The notes: generated from the letters alone by a model not told the origin. Shown: positions 13,101 to 27,516, counted from the first letter of the stretch. The stretch is 64,000 nt of DNA from Panulirus ornatus (GCF_036320965.1 NC_092241.1:25074986-25138985), one strand, 5' to 3'. A program made the numbers and translations.

Positions 13101-13245
13101 CTCGCGTGACTCCTCCTTCTGTTTCCCCTTTTAGAAAGTTAAAATACAAGGAGGGGAGGGTTTCTGGCCCTCCCACTCCCGTCCCCTTTAGTCGCCTTCT
13201 ACGACACGTGAGGAATGCGTGGGAAGTATTCTTTCTCCCCTATAT
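10118..13245 (-). mobile_element. RTE-like LINE, near full coding length, with leader
   Basis: This antisense copy carries leader, complete EN, linker and complete RT, but begins inside the proximal 3' UTR, so the real 3' terminus is missing. Minus-strand frames: 13072-12083 (329 aa; EN from GCLNVCGCNQ through SETK, GDLNA and SDHYLV into the linker), 12058-11045 (337 aa; linker and RT to DLEKPYDRVDRDALLKVL), 11038-10598 (SPWLFNLFMDGVV, LLFADDTALV) and 10511-10137 (thumb and C-terminal region). Few breaks, so relatively young. Confidence 0.88.
10137..13072 (-). pseudogene. EN-RT polyprotein remnant, four frame blocks
   Basis: The enzyme coded here would nick chromosomal DNA with its AP-endonuclease-like domain and copy the element RNA at the nick (target-primed reverse transcription, the known mechanism for non-LTR elements). 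Visible motifs are SETK, GDLNA, DYVLI-type EVLIDRHTKER, SDHYLV, YRGISLLSIPGKLYGR, GFRSGRGCVDQVFAL and FADD. Interruptions lie near 12083-12058, 11045-11038 and 10598-10511, the last including the boundary of the thumb. Catalytic residues look retained but the frame is broken, so I call it a pseudogene. Confidence 0.8.
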
Positions 13246-13261
13246 ACTTATCCCTCTCCAG

Positions 13262-16028
13262 AGAGCGTAATTGGAGTACGTGTTAATTGACAGGCGCGCG
13301 AAAGAGAGACTTTTGGATGTTAATGTGCTGAGAGGTGCAACTGGAGGGATGTCTGATCATTATCTTGTGGAGGCGAAGGTGAAGATTTGTATGGGTTTTC
13401 AGAAAAGAAGAGAGAATGTTGGGGTGAAGAGGGTGGTGAGAGTAAGTGAGCTTGGGAAGGAGACTTGTGTGAGGAAGTACCAAGAAAGACTGAGTACAGA
13501 ATGGAAAAAGGTGAGAACAAAAGGAGGTAAGGGGAGTGGGGGAGGAATGGGACATATTTAGGGAAGCAGTGATGGCTTGCGCAGAAGATGCTTGTGGCAT
13601 GAGAAGCGTGGGAGGTGGGTTGATTAGAAAGGTTAGTGAGTGGTGGGATGAAGAAGTAAGATTATTAGTGAAAGAGAAGAGAGAGGCATTTGGACAATTT
13701 TTGCAGGGAAAAAATGCAAATGAGTGGGAAATGTATAAAAGAATGAGACAGGAGGTCAAGAGAAAGGTGCAAGAGGTGAAAAAGAGGGCAAATGAGAGTT
13801 GGGGTGAGAGAGTATCATTACATTTCAGGGAGAATAAAAAGGTGTTTTGGAAACAGGTAAATAAAGTGCATAAGACAAGGGAGCAAATGGGAACTTCAGT
13901 GAAGGGGGCTAATGGGGAGGTGAAAACAAGTAGTGGTGATGTGAGAAGGAGATGGAGTGAGTATTTTGAAGGTTTGTTGAATGTGTTTGATGATAAGCGT
14001 GGCAGATATAGGCTGTTTTGGTCGAGGTGGTGTGCAAAGTGAGAGGGTTAGGGAGAATGATTTGGTAAACAGAGAAGAGGTAGTAAAAGCTTTACGGAAG
14101 ATGAAAGCCAGCAAGGCAGCAGGTTTGGATGGTATTGCAGTGGAATATATTAAAAAAGGGGGTGACTGTATTGTTGATTGGTTGGTAAGGTTATTTAATG
14201 TATGTATGATTCATGGTGAGGTGCCTGAGGATTGGCGGAATGCGTGCATAGTGCCATTGTACAAAGGCAAAGGGGATAAGAGTGAGTGCTCATATTAAAA
14301 AGGTATAAGTTTGTTGAATATTCCTGGTAAATTATATGGGAGGGTATTGATTGAGAGGGTGAAGGCATGTACAGAGCATCAGATTGGGGAAGAGCAGTGT
14401 GGTTTCAGAAGTGGTAGAGGATGTGTGGATCAGGTGTTTGCTTTGAAGAATGTATGTGAGAAATACTTAGAAAAGCAAATGGGTTTGTATGTACCATTTA
14501 TGGATCTGGAGAAGGCATATGATAGAGTTGATAGAGATGCTCTGTAGAAGGTACTAAGAATATATGGTGTGGGAGGCAAGTTGTTAGAAGCAGTGAAAAG
14601 TTTTTATTGAGGATATAAAGCATGTGTACATGTAGGAAGACAGGAAAGTGATTGGTTCTCAGTGAATGTAGGTTTGCGGCAGGGGTGTGTGATGTCTCCA
14701 TGGTTGTTTAATTTGTTTATGGATGGGGTTGTTAAGGAGGTGAATGCAAGAGTTTTGGAAAGAGGGGCAAGTATGAAGTCTGTTGGGGATGAGAGAGCTT
14801 GGGGAGTGAGTCAGTTGTTGTTCGCTGATGATACAGCGCTGGTGGCTGATTCATGTGAGAAACTGCAGAAGCTGGTGACTGAGTTTGGTAAAGTGTGTGA
14901 AAGAAGAAAGTTAAGAGTAAATGTGAATAAGAGCAAGGTTATTAGGTACAGTAGGGTTGAGGGTCAAGTCAATTGGGAGGTAAGTTTGAATGGAGAAAAA
15001 CTGGAGGAAGTAAAGTGTTTTAGACATCTGGGAGTGGATCTGGCAGTGGATGGAACCATGGAAACAGAAGTGAATCATAGGGTGGGGGAGGGGGCGAAAA
15101 TTCTGGGAGCCTTGAAGAATGTGTGGAAGTCGAGAACATTATCTCGGAAAGCAAAAATGGGTATGTTTGAAGGAATAGTGGTTCCAACAATGTTGAATGG
15201 TTGCGAGGCATGGGCTATGGATAGAGTTGTGCGCAGGAGGGTGGATGTGCTGGAAATGAGATGTTAGAGGACAATATGTGGTGTGAGGAGGTTGAATCGA
15301 GTAAGTAATGTAAGGGTAAGAGAGATGTGTGGAAATAAAAAGAGTATGGTTGAGAGAGCAGAAGAGGGTGTTTTGAAATGGTTTGGCCACATGGAGAGAA
15401 TGAGTGAGAAAAGATTGACCAAGAGGATATATGTGTCGGAGGTGGAGGGAACGAGGAGAAGTGGGAGACCAAATTGGAGGTGGAAAGATGGAGTGAAAAA
15501 CATTTTGAGTGATCGGGGCCTGAACATGCAGGAGGGTGAAAGGCGGGCAAGGAATAGAGTGAACTGGATCAATGTGGTATACTGTGGTCGACGTGCTGTC
15601 AATGGATTGAATCAGGGCATGTGAAGCATCTGGGGTAAACCATGGAAAGTTCTGTAGGGCTTGGAAGTAGAAAGGGAGCTGTGGTTTCAGGCATTATTGC
15701 ATGACAGCTAGAGACTGAGTGTGAACGAATGGGGCCTTTGTTGTCTTTTCCTAGCACTACCTCGCACACATGAGGGGGAGGGGGATGTTATTCTATGTGT
15801 GGCGAGGTGGCGATGGGAATGAATAAAGGCAGACAGTGTGAATTGTGTGCATGTGTATATATGTATGTGTCTGTGTGTGTATATATAAGTGTACATTGAG
15901 ATGTATGGGTATGTATATTTGCGTGAGTGGACGTGTATGTATATACATGTGTATGGGAATGGGTTGGGCCATTTCTTTTGTCTGTTTCCTTGCGCTACCT
16001 CGCAAACGCGGGAGAAAGTGACAAAGCA
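13262..16028 (+). mobile_element. RTE-like LINE, EN C-terminus to 3' end (long UTR)
   Basis: Starts at the last EN block (YVLIDRRAKERLLDVNVLRG, frame 13271-13561) and continues through linker (13536-14042), RT (13981-14298, 14311-14547, 14662-15267) and C-terminal region (15283-15624) to the long 3' UTR. The FADD box lies near 14825. In-frame stops include a TAG near 14546 and a TGA near 14606, the latter at the same CGA arginine codon that is TGA at 53806. Ends in an (AAAT)n tail. Confidence 0.88.
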
Positions 16029-16060
16029 AAATAAATAAATAAATAAATAAATAAATAAAT
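16029..16060 (+). repeat. (AAAT)n tail of LINE
   Basis: Eight or so AAAT units directly follow the LINE terminus agaaagtgacaaagcaaa. Simple-repeat tails of this kind are typical of RTE-type elements. A similar AAAT/AACA/AATG run lies at 41047-41084 after another long-UTR copy. Confidence 0.85.
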
Positions 16061-16335
16061 ACTTATCCCTGGGGATAGGGGAGAAAGAATACTTCCAAGA
16101 TATTCCCTGCGCGTCGTAGAAGGCGACTAAAAGGGGAGGGAGCAGGGGGCTGGAAATCCTCTCCTCTTGTTTTTGTTTTTTTTTAATATTTTAATTTTTT
16201 AATACTTTTTATCCAAAAGAAGGAACAGAGGAGGGGGCCAGGTGAGGATATTCCCTCAAAGGCCCAGTCCTCTGTTCTTAACGCTACCTTGCTAATGCGG
16301 GTAATGGCAAATAGTTTGAAAGAAAAGAAAAAAGA
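16061..16335 (+). mobile_element. SINE-like element built from LINE leader plus LINE-like 3' end
   Basis: Begins acttatccctggggatagg and continues with the same leader as the LINE (agaaagaatacttcc, then cgtagaaggcgactaaaagg). After a T-rich patch it switches to a unique body (ccaaaagaaggaacagagg ... gggggccaggtgaggatat ... tcaaaggcccagtcctct). It ends acgctaccttgctaatgcg followed by an A-rich tail, resembling the LINE terminus gcgctacctcgcaaacgcg. A second copy lies at 51995-52230. About 265 bp, no open frame; presumably mobilised by LINE proteins (inference). Confidence 0.7.
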
Positions 16336-17739
<1,404 letters not shown>

Positions 17740-17783
17740 TTACAACAAGACATGAGTAAAAAAATTTATCATTATTATATAAA

Positions 17784-17826
17784 TTGCCGTCTCCCACGTT
17801 AGCAAGGTAGCACAAGGAAACAGACG
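17784..17826 (-). mobile_element. RTE-like LINE 3'-terminal scrap
   Basis: About 43 bp, ttgccgtctcccacgttagc followed by aaggtagcacaaggaaacag, which is the reverse complement of the LINE terminus. It abuts a sense RT fragment directly, so it is a junction remnant rather than an intact end. Confidence 0.6.
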
Positions 17827-18332
17827 AGTGGGGGAGAAGGTAAAGGTTCTGGGAGCATTGAAGAATGTATGGAAGGCAAGAACGTTATCTTGGAGCAAAA
17901 ATGGGTATGTTTGAAGGAATAGTGGTTCCAACAATGTTATAAGGTTGTGCGGCGTGGGCGATAGATAAGGTTGTGCGGAGGAGGGTGGATGTGTTGGAAA
18001 TGAGATGTTTGAGGACAACATGTGGTGTGGGGTGGTTTGATCGAGTAAGCAATGAAAGGGTAAGAGAGATGCGTGGTAATAAAAAGAGTGTGGTGGAGAA
18101 AGCAGAAGAGGGTGTATTGAAATGGTTTGGTCACATGGAGAGAATGAGTGAGGAAAGATTGGCAAAGAGGATAAATGTATCAGAGGTGGAGGGAAGAAGT
18201 GGGAGACTAAATTGGAAGAGGAGGGATGAAGTGAAAAAGATTACGAGCGATTGGGGCCTGAACATACAGGAGGGTGAAAGGCTTGCAAGGAATAGAGTAA
18301 ACTGGAATGATGTGTTAAACTGGTGTCTCTCA
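17827..18332 (+). mobile_element. RTE-like LINE fragment, RT C-terminal region
   Basis: Sense piece from the equivalent of HRVGEGAKVLGALKNVW to VNWNDVL; the frame 17973-18488 (171 aa) covers RRRVDVLEMRCLRTTCGV and the GRLNWKRRDE version of the C-terminal motif. It lies in the MELK intron, antisense to the kinase gene, and flips strand at about 18333. Confidence 0.75.
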
Positions 18333-18925
18333 CCCACACTCTTTTCATCACAACACATCTTTCTTACCCTTTCATCACTTACTCAATCAAACCACCTCAC
18401 AACTTATATTATCCTCAAACATTTCATTTCCAACACATCCACCCTCCTCAGCACAACCCTATCTACAGCCCATGCCTTGCAACCATAACACTGCTGGAAC
18501 CACTATTCCTTCAAACATACCTATTTTTGCTCTCTGAGATGATGTTCTCGCCATCCACACATTCTTCAACATTCCCTGAACCTTTGCCCCCTTCCCCACC
18601 CTGTGATTCACTTCGGCTTACATGGTTCCATCCGCTGCTAAGTCCACTCCCAGATATCTAAAACACTCCACCTCCTCCAGCTTTTCTCCATCTAAATTTA
18701 CCTCCCAATTAACTTGTCCCTCAACCCTTCTGAACCTAATAACAAAGCTCTTATTCACATTTACTCTAAACTTTCTTCTTTCACACACTTTACCAAAATC
18801 AGTCACTTACCAAAATCAGTCACCAACTTCTGCAGTTTTTCACCCAAATCAGCCACCAGCACTGTATCATCAGCAAACACCAATTGACTCACTTCCCAAG
18901 CCCTCTCATCCACAACAGACTGCAA
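18333..18925 (-). mobile_element. RTE-like LINE fragment, RT core to thumb
   Basis: Antisense; covers the thumb and reaches just past FADD toward GVVREVNARVL. A short local duplication of the TEFGKVCE codons is visible near 18786-18822 (ttaccaaaatcagtcac occurs twice). Degenerate. Confidence 0.7.
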
Positions 18926-18984
18926 TTCATAACATCTGCCTCTGGGGAGACATCATAATAGAAATCAAATCTTTGATTACTATA

Positions 18985-19590
18985 TCTGGTGTGAGGTGGT
19001 TTGATTAAGTAATGAAACAGTAAGAGAGATGTGGTAATAAAAAGAGTGTGGTTGAGACAGCAAAAGTGGCAGTATTGAAATGGTTTGGACATATGGAGAG
19101 AATGAGTGAGAAGAGATTGACAGAATATATCTGTCAGAGGTGGAGGGCAGAAGAACTGGGAGACCAAATTTGAGGTGCAAGGATGTGGTGAAAAAGACTG
19201 AGCGATCAGGGACTGGACATGCAGGAGGGTGAAATATGTACACGGAATAGAGTGAATTAGAATGATGTGGTATACTGGGGTCGACATGCTGTCAATGGAC
19301 TGAACCAGACATGTGAAATGTCCAGGGTAAACAATGGAAAGATCAGTGGGGCCTAGATGTGAATAGGGAGCTGTGATTTTAGTGCATTATGCATGACAGC
19401 TAGAGAATGAAAGTGAGTGGAAGTGAGCTTTTTTTGTCTGTTTCCTGGAGCTACCTTGCTGACACAAGGGGTGGGAGATGCTGTTTCCTATGGGGTTCGG
19501 TGGTGCCAGGAATGGACAAGGGCAAGCAATTATGAATATGCACATGGGTATATATGTATGTGCATGTGTATGTATATGTATGCATGTGTC
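18985..19590 (+). mobile_element. RTE-like LINE fragment, RT end and long 3' UTR
   Basis: Begins tctggtgtgaggtggtttga (the CGVRWFD codons) and runs through the C-terminal region into a degenerate long UTR (gagctaccttgctgacacaa, then TG-rich sequence), fading out near 19590 where a different element starts. Several indels; no useful frame. Confidence 0.7.
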
Positions 19591-20017
19591 CAGGATAAAC
19601 CATGCATCAGAAGGGTTTGTGTTCTTAGTCCAGTCACTAGGAGCAAGAACCCTTCTATTGGGATAAATTTGTCTGATAAACAACTAGATAAGGATTCCTT
19701 TTCTGCTTTAGGCTATGGATTAAGTTTTGTGTACTAGATCTAACAGGGAAGCCAGCTGTGTTGATGCCACAAAATATTTTTGTAATCTAGAGAAGTACAG
19801 TAAATTATCTAATGATGAAATTAATATCTGTAAAGGTTCAGTGTATGCCAGTTTGTCAAAACTTGTGGATCCTAATTGCCCTAAAAGATTTGTAAGAGCT
19901 GTTAACACTAAAAAAAGACAATGATATAATATTACTAAAGCAGATAATGCTAACACTTGTGATTATGGACAAAAATAATTATTCATCTAAAATGAGTGGT
20001 CTTTTAAGTGATGACAC
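19591..20017 (+). mobile_element. Penelope-like element fragment (region upstream of RT core)
   Basis: Not the RTE-like family. One frame reads INLSDKQLDKDSFSALGYGL (near 19650-19735); the frame 19727-19924 reads ATKYFCNLEKYSKLSNDE, CKGSVYASLSKLVD and CPKRFVRAVNTKK; a further shift gives ITKAD and then TLVIMDKNNYSSKMSGLLSD (near 19950-20010). This order (NLS...L...GL.F, then PKRF..A, then KADK.NT.VIMDK) is the N-terminal part of Penelope-like element reverse transcriptases as I know the family. At least two frameshifts and internal stops; the RT core and GIY-YIG endonuclease are absent. The piece ends where antisense LINE begins. Confidence 0.72.
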
Positions 20018-20718
20018 AACATCACTAAATACCCCATTTACACCACTTATACCCTTAACTGCCACATTACTCACCTTCTCATTTAAATCACCCATCACCA
20101 AAACACAGTCTCGTCCATCAAAGCTGCTGACACACTCACTCAGCTGCTCGCAAAACACTTGCCTCTCATGATCTTTCTGCTCATGACCAGGTGCATAAGC
20201 ACCAATGATCACTCATCTCTCTCCATACACTTTCAGTTTTACCCACATCAGTCCAGAATTTACTTTCTCACACTCTTATTGCATACTTCAACAACTCCTG
20301 CTTAAGGGGAAGTGCTACTCTTTCCTTAGCTCTTGTCCTCTCACCAACCTCTGACTTTACTTTCTTAACTTTCCCAAACCACTCTTCCCCTTTACCCTTG
20401 AGCTTCATTTCACTTAGAGCCAGAGCATCCACGTTCCCTTCCTTAAATAGGTAGAGCCAGAGCATCCAGGTTTCCTTCCTCAAACATACTACCTATCTCT
20501 CCTTTTGTCTCATCTTGGTTACATCCACACACATTCAGACACCCCAATCTAAGCCTTTGACAAGCAAGAGCATTCCCTGTGTGACTCCTTCTTGTTTCCC
20601 TTTTTAGAAATTGATATAAAAAGAGGGGGGGTTTCCAGACTCCTTCTCCTGCCCCCTTTAGTCGCCTTCTACTACACATAGGGAATATGTGGGAAGTATC
20701 CTTTCTCCCCTATTCCCA
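20018..20718 (-). mobile_element. RTE-like LINE 5' half (leader and EN N-terminal part)
   Basis: Antisense segment from the middle of EN (frame 20212-19979: IIGAYAPGHEQKDHERQVF, VLVMGDLNEKVSNVAVKG) back through SEMKLKGKGEEWFG to the leader, with the 5' end near 20718. It contains a roughly 40-bp tandem duplication around 20417-20480, in which the LDALAL codons occur twice. The 3' half of this copy is missing. Confidence 0.8.
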
Positions 20719-20754
20719 AGAATATATTCATTATATTATTCTTATTGTATCTAA

Positions 20755-23250
20755 CTGCCATCTCCCACATTAGCTAGGTAGCACAAGGAAACAGATGAGG
20801 AATGGCCCAACCCACCCACATACATGTATATAAATAAATGCCCACACATACACACACATATACATTTCAACATACATATACATATACAAACACAAACATA
20901 TACATATATACACATGTACATATCCATACTTGCAGCCTTAATCCATTCCTGTCACCACCCTACCAAACATGTAATAGCATTTGCCCCTCCCCATCCAACG
21001 AGGCAGCACCAGGAACAGACAAAAAAGGCCACATTCTTTCACACTCAGTCTCTACCTGTCATGTGTAATGCACCAAAACCAGAGCTCCCTGTCCACATCC
21101 AGGCCCTACAGCAATTTCCGTGGTTTACCCTGATGCTTCACATACCTTGGTTCAATCACCTGACAGCACATCGATCCCAGTATACGACATCATTCCAAAT
21201 AACCCTATTCCTTGTACGCCTTTCACCCTCCTGTACGTTCAGGCCACGATCACTCAAAATCTTTTTAACTCCATCCTTCCACCTCCAATTTGGTATGCCA
21301 CCTGTCCTTCCTTCCACCTCTGACACATATATACTCTTTGTCAATCTTTCCTCACTCATTCTTTCCATGTGTCCAAACCATTTCAACACACCCTCTTCTG
21401 CTCTCTCAACCACACTCCTTTTATTACCATACATCTCTCTTACTCTTTCATTACTTACTCAATCTCATTACTCTTTCATTACTTACTCAATCAAACTAAC
21501 TCACACCACATATTGTCCTCAAACATCTCATTTCCAACACATAAACCCTCCTCTGCACAAACATATAACATTGTTGGAACCGATATTCCTTCAAACACAC
21601 ACACATTTTTGCTCTCCAAGATATCCCTCGCTTTCCATACATTCTTCAACGCTCACAGAACCTTTTGCTGCTAAGTCCACTCCCAAATATCTAAAACAAT
21701 TCACTTCCTCCAGTTTTCCTCCACTCAAATCTACCTCGCAATCAACTTATCCCTCAACCCTACTAAACCTAATAACCTTGCTCTAATTCACATTTACTCT
21801 CAGCATTCTTCTTTCACATACTCAGTCACCAACATTTGCAGTTTCTCATCCGAATCAGCAACCAGTGCTGTATCATCAGTGAACTACAACTGGCTCACTT
21901 CCCAAGCTCTCTCATCCACAACAGACTGCATACTTGCCCCTCTCTCCAAAACTCTTGCATTCACCTCCCTAACAACCCCATCCATAAACAAATTAAACAA
22001 CCATGGAGATATCATACACCCCTGCTGCAAACCGACATTCACTGAGAACCAATCACTTTCCTCTCTTCCTACTCGTGCACATGCCTTATATCCTTGAGGA
22101 AAACTTTTCACTGCTTCTAGCAACATACCTCCCACACCATATACTCTTAAAACCTTCCACAGAACATCTCTATCAACTCTATCATATGCCTTCTCCAGAT
22201 CCATGAATGCTACATACAAATCCATCTGTTTTTCTAGGTAATTCTCATATACATTCAAAGCAAACACCTGATCCACACATCCTCTACCACTTCTGAAACC
22301 ACACTCCTCTTCCCCAATCTGATGCTCTGTACATGACTTCACCCTCTCAATCAATACCCCCCCATATAATTTCCCAGGATACTCAACAAACTTATGCCTC
22401 TGTAATTTGAACACTCACCTTTATCTCTTTTGCCTTTGTACAACGGCACTATGCATGCATTCCGCCAATCCTCAGGCACTTCACCATGATCTGTACATAC
22501 AGTGAATACCCTTAAAAACCAATCACAACAGTCACCCCCTTTTTTTATAAATTCCACCGCAATACCATAGACACCCGCCGCCTTGTTGGCTTTCATCTTC
22601 CGCAAAGCTTTTACTACCTCTTCTCTGTTCACCAAACCATTCTCCCTCACCCTCTCACTTCGCATACCATTCCAACCAAAACACCCTATAACTACCACTC
22701 TAGCATCATACACATTCAACAAACCTTCAAAATATTCACTTCATCACTACTTGTTAGTACTTTCAATTTTGCCACCTTCACCAATGTTCCCATTTGTTCT
22801 ATTGTCTTATACACTTTATTTACCTCCTTCCAAAACATCTTTTTATTCTCCCTAAAATTTAATGATACTCTCTCACCCCAACTCTCATTTGCCCTCTTTT
22901 TCACCTCTTGCACCCTTCTCTTGACAATCTGCCACTTTCTTTCATACATCTCTCAGTCATTTGCAATACTTCCTGCAACTATCATCTAAATGCCTCTCTC
23001 TTCCCTTTCACTAACAATCTTACTTCTTCATCCCACCACTCATTATCCTTTCTAATCTGCCCACCACCACCTTCCTCATGCAACACGCATCTTTTGCGCA
23101 AAACATTCCTCCCCCACTCCCCTTATGTCATTGGCTCTCACCTTCTGCTATTCTGCACTAAATCTCTCCTGGTACTTCCTCACACAAGACTCCTTTCCAA
23201 GCTCAGGTACTCTCTTCTCCCTAACATTCTCTCTTCTTTTCTGAACATCT
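20755..23250 (-). mobile_element. RTE-like LINE copy, long UTR to linker
   Basis: Antisense. Long 3' UTR 20755-21110, C-terminal and thumb regions 21110-21830, FADD region near 21870, RT to 22650 and linker to 23250. Minus-strand frames include 22414-21884 (GEEECGFRSGRGCVDQVF to VGLQQGCMISPWLFNLFMD) and 22722-22351. Deletions occur in the thumb (near 21650-21670) and linker. Ends just inside the EN/linker border. Confidence 0.82.
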
Positions 23251-23257
23251 TATTTAT

Positions 23258-24783
23258 CTTACTTTGTCGCTGTCTCCCATGTTAGCGAGGTAGCACAAGG
23301 AAACTGACGAAAGAATGGCCCATCCCACCCACATACACATGTATATACATACACATCCACACACGCAAATATACATACCTATACATCTCAACGTATACAT
23401 ATATATACACACACAGACATATACATATATACACATGTACATAATTCATACTGTCTGCCTTCATTCATTCTCATCGCCACCCCGCCACACATGAAACAAC
23501 AAACCCCTCCCCCCTCATGTGCACCAGGTAGCGCTAGGAGAAAACACCAAGATCCACATTCGTTCACACTCAGTCTCTAGCTGTCATGTATAATGCATTG
23601 AAACCACAGCTCCCTTTCCACATCCAGGCCCCAAAGAACTTTCCATGGTTTACCCCAGACGCTTCACATGCCCTGGTTCAATCCACTGACAGCATGTCGA
23701 CCCCGGTATACCACATCGTTCCAATTCACTCTATTCCTTGCCCGCCTTTCACCCTCCTGCATGTTCAGGCCCCGATCACTCAAAATCTTTTTCACTCCAT
23801 CTTTCCACCTCCAATTTGGTCTCCCACTTCTCCTCGTTCCCTCCACCTCTGACACATATATCCTCTTGGTTAATCATTCCTCACTCATTCTCTCCATGTG
23901 ACCAAACCATTTCAAAACACCCTCTTCTGCTCTCTCAACCACACTCTTTTTATTACCACACATCTCTCTTACTCTACTATTACTTACTCAATCAAACCAC
24001 CTCACACCACATATTGTCCTCAAACATCTCATTTCCAACACATCCACCCTCCTCTGCACAACTCTATCCATAGCCCAAGCCTCGCAACCAAACAACATTG
24101 ATAGAACCACTATTCCTTCAAACATACCCATTTTTGCTTTCCAAGATAATGTTCTCGACTTCCACACATTCTTCAGTGCTCCCAGAACTTTCGCCCCCTC
24201 CCCCACCCTATGATTCACTTCCGTTTCCATGGATCCATCCGCTGCCAAATCCACTCCCAGATATCTAAAACACTTCCTCCAGTTTTTCTCCATTCAAAAT
24301 TACCTCCCAATTGACTTGACCCTCATCCCTACTGTACCTAATAACCTTGCTGTTATTCACATTTACTCTCAGCATTCTTCTTTCACACACTTCATCAAAC
24401 TGTCACCAGGTTCTGCAATTTCTCACACGAATCTGATACCAGCGCTGTATCATCAGCGAACAACAACTGACTCACTTCCCAAGCTCTATCATCCACAACA
24501 GACTGCATACTTGCCCCTCTTTCCAAAACTCTTGCATTCACCTCCCTAACAACCCCATCCATAAACAAATTAAACAACCATTGAGACATAACACACCCCT
24601 ACCACAAACCTACATTCACTGAGAACCAATCACTCTCCTCTCTTCCTACACGTACACATGCCTTAAATCCTAAATAAAAACTTTTCACTGCTTCTAACAA
24701 CTTGCCTCCCACACCATATATTCTTAATACCTTCCACAGAGCATCTCTATCAACTCTTATCATATGCCTTCTCCAGATCCATA
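23258..24783 (-). mobile_element. RTE-like LINE, 5'-truncated in RT (long UTR)
   Basis: Starts with the terminal block (ctttgtcgctgtctcccatg) and has the full long UTR to about 23600. The C-terminal region frame 23855-23664 encodes GRPNWRWKDGVKKILSDRGL; the thumb follows and the FADD box is near 24450. It ends at the DLEKAYD codons near 24780. Confidence 0.85.
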
Positions 24784-24811
24784 AATTATTTAATTATTAT
24801 TATTTATTATA

Positions 24812-26079
24812 CTTTGTCGCTGTCTCCCGCGTTTGCGAGGTAGCGCAAGGAAACAGACGAAAGAAATGGCCCAACCCCCCCATACACATGTATATACATA
24901 CGTCCACACACGCAAATATACATACCTACACAGTTTCCATGGTTTACCCCAGACGCTTCACATGCCTTGATTCAATCCACTGACAGCACGTCAACCCCGG
25001 TATACCACATCGCTCCAATTCACTCTATTCCTTGCCCTCCTTTCACCCTCCTGCATGTTCAGGCCCCGATCACACAAAATCTTTTTCACTCCATTTTTTC
25101 ACCTCCAATTTGGTCTCCCTTTTCTCCTCGTTCCCTCCACCTCCGACACATATATCCTCTTGGTCAATCTTTCCTCACTCATTCTCTCCATGTGCCCAAA
25201 CCACTTCAAAATACCCTCTTCTGCTCTCTCAACCACGCTCTTTTTATTTCCACACATCTCTCTTACCCTTACGTTACTCACTCGATCAAACCACCTCACA
25301 CCACACATTGTCCTCAAACATCTCATTTCCAGCACATCCATCCTCCTGCGCACAACTCTATCCATAGCCCATGCCTCGCAACCATACAACATTGTTGGAA
25401 CCACTATTCCTTCAAACATACCCATTTTTGCTTTCCGAGATAATGTTCTCGACTACCACACATTCTTCAAGGCCCCCAGAATTTTCGCCCCCTCCCCCAC
25501 CCTATGATCCACTTCCGCTTCCATGGTTCCATCCGCTGCCAGATCCACTCCCAGATATCTAAAACACTTCACTTCCTCCAGTTTTTCTCCATTCAAACTC
25601 ACCTCCCAATTGACTTGACCCTCAACCCTACTGTACCTAATAACCTTGCTCTTATTCACATTTACTCTTAACTTTCTTCTTTCACACACTTTACCAAACT
25701 CAGTCACCAGCTTCTGCAGTTTCTCACATGAATCAGCCACCAGCGCTGTATCATCAGCGAACAACAACTGACTCACTTCCCAAGCTCTCTCATCCCCAAC
25801 AGACTTCATACTTGCCCCTCTTTCCAAAACTCTTGCATTTACCTCCCTAACAACCCCATCCATAAACAAATTAAACAACCATGGAGACATCACACACCCC
25901 TGCCGCAAACCCACATTCACTGAGAACCAATCACTTTCCTCTCTTCCTACACGTACACATGCCTTACATCCTCGATAAAAACTTTTCACTGCTTCTAACA
26001 ACTTTCCTCCCACACCATATATTCTTAATACCTTCCACAGAGCATCTCTATCAACTCTATCATATGCCTTCTCCAGATA
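24812..26079 (-). mobile_element. RTE-like LINE, short UTR, 5'-truncated in RT
   Basis: Short-UTR subfamily, well preserved. Frame 25425-25099 encodes the thumb/C-terminal part; frame 26013-25453 (186 aa) encodes GGKLLEAVKSFYRGCKACVR, VGLRQGCVMSPWLFNLFMDG and LLFADDTALVADSCEKL without interruption. Truncated at the DLEKAYDRVDRD codons (26079). Confidence 0.87.
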
Positions 26080-26082
26080 AAT

Positions 26083-26712
26083 CCTCTATAAATCCTCACC
26101 TTCGCCTCCACAAGACAGTGATCAGACATCCCTCCAGCTGCCCTTCTCAGGACATTAACATCCAAGTCTCTCTTTTACACGACTATCAATTTACAAGTAA
26201 TCCAATAATGCCCTCTGGCCATCTCTCCTACTTACATACGTATACTTATGTATATCTCTCTTTTTAAACCAGGTATTCCCAATCACCAGTCCTTTTTCAG
26301 CACACATACCCACAAGCTATTCTACATTTACAAAACTGAACACCCCATGTACACCTATTATATCTTCAGCTGCTACATTGCTCACCTTTGTATTCAGCTG
26401 CTCCCAAAACACTTGCCTCTCATGATCTTTCTTCTCATGACCAGGTGCATAGGCACCAATAATCATCCAGCTCTCTCCATCCACTTTCAGTTTTACCCAT
26501 ATCAATCTAGTTTACTTCTTACACTCTATCATATATTCCCACAACTCCTACTTCAGGAGGAGTGCTACTCCTTCCTTTGCTCTTGTCCTCTCACTAAACC
26601 CTGACTAACCCCAAGACATTCTCAAACCACTCTTCCCCTTTACCCTTGAGCTTCGTTTCACTTCCAGGTTCTTTTCCTCTCACATAACATCTCTCCTTTT
26701 TTTCTCATCTTA
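26083..26712 (-). mobile_element. RTE-like LINE EN fragment
   Basis: Antisense EN sequence from the SDH block (gtgatcagacatccctccag) back to MFEERN. The GDLNA codons are damaged and there is a deletion near 26390-26400. It joins the preceding RT fragment with everything between EN and RT missing, so either one internally deleted copy or two copies. Confidence 0.75.
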
Positions 26713-27516
<804 letters not shown>

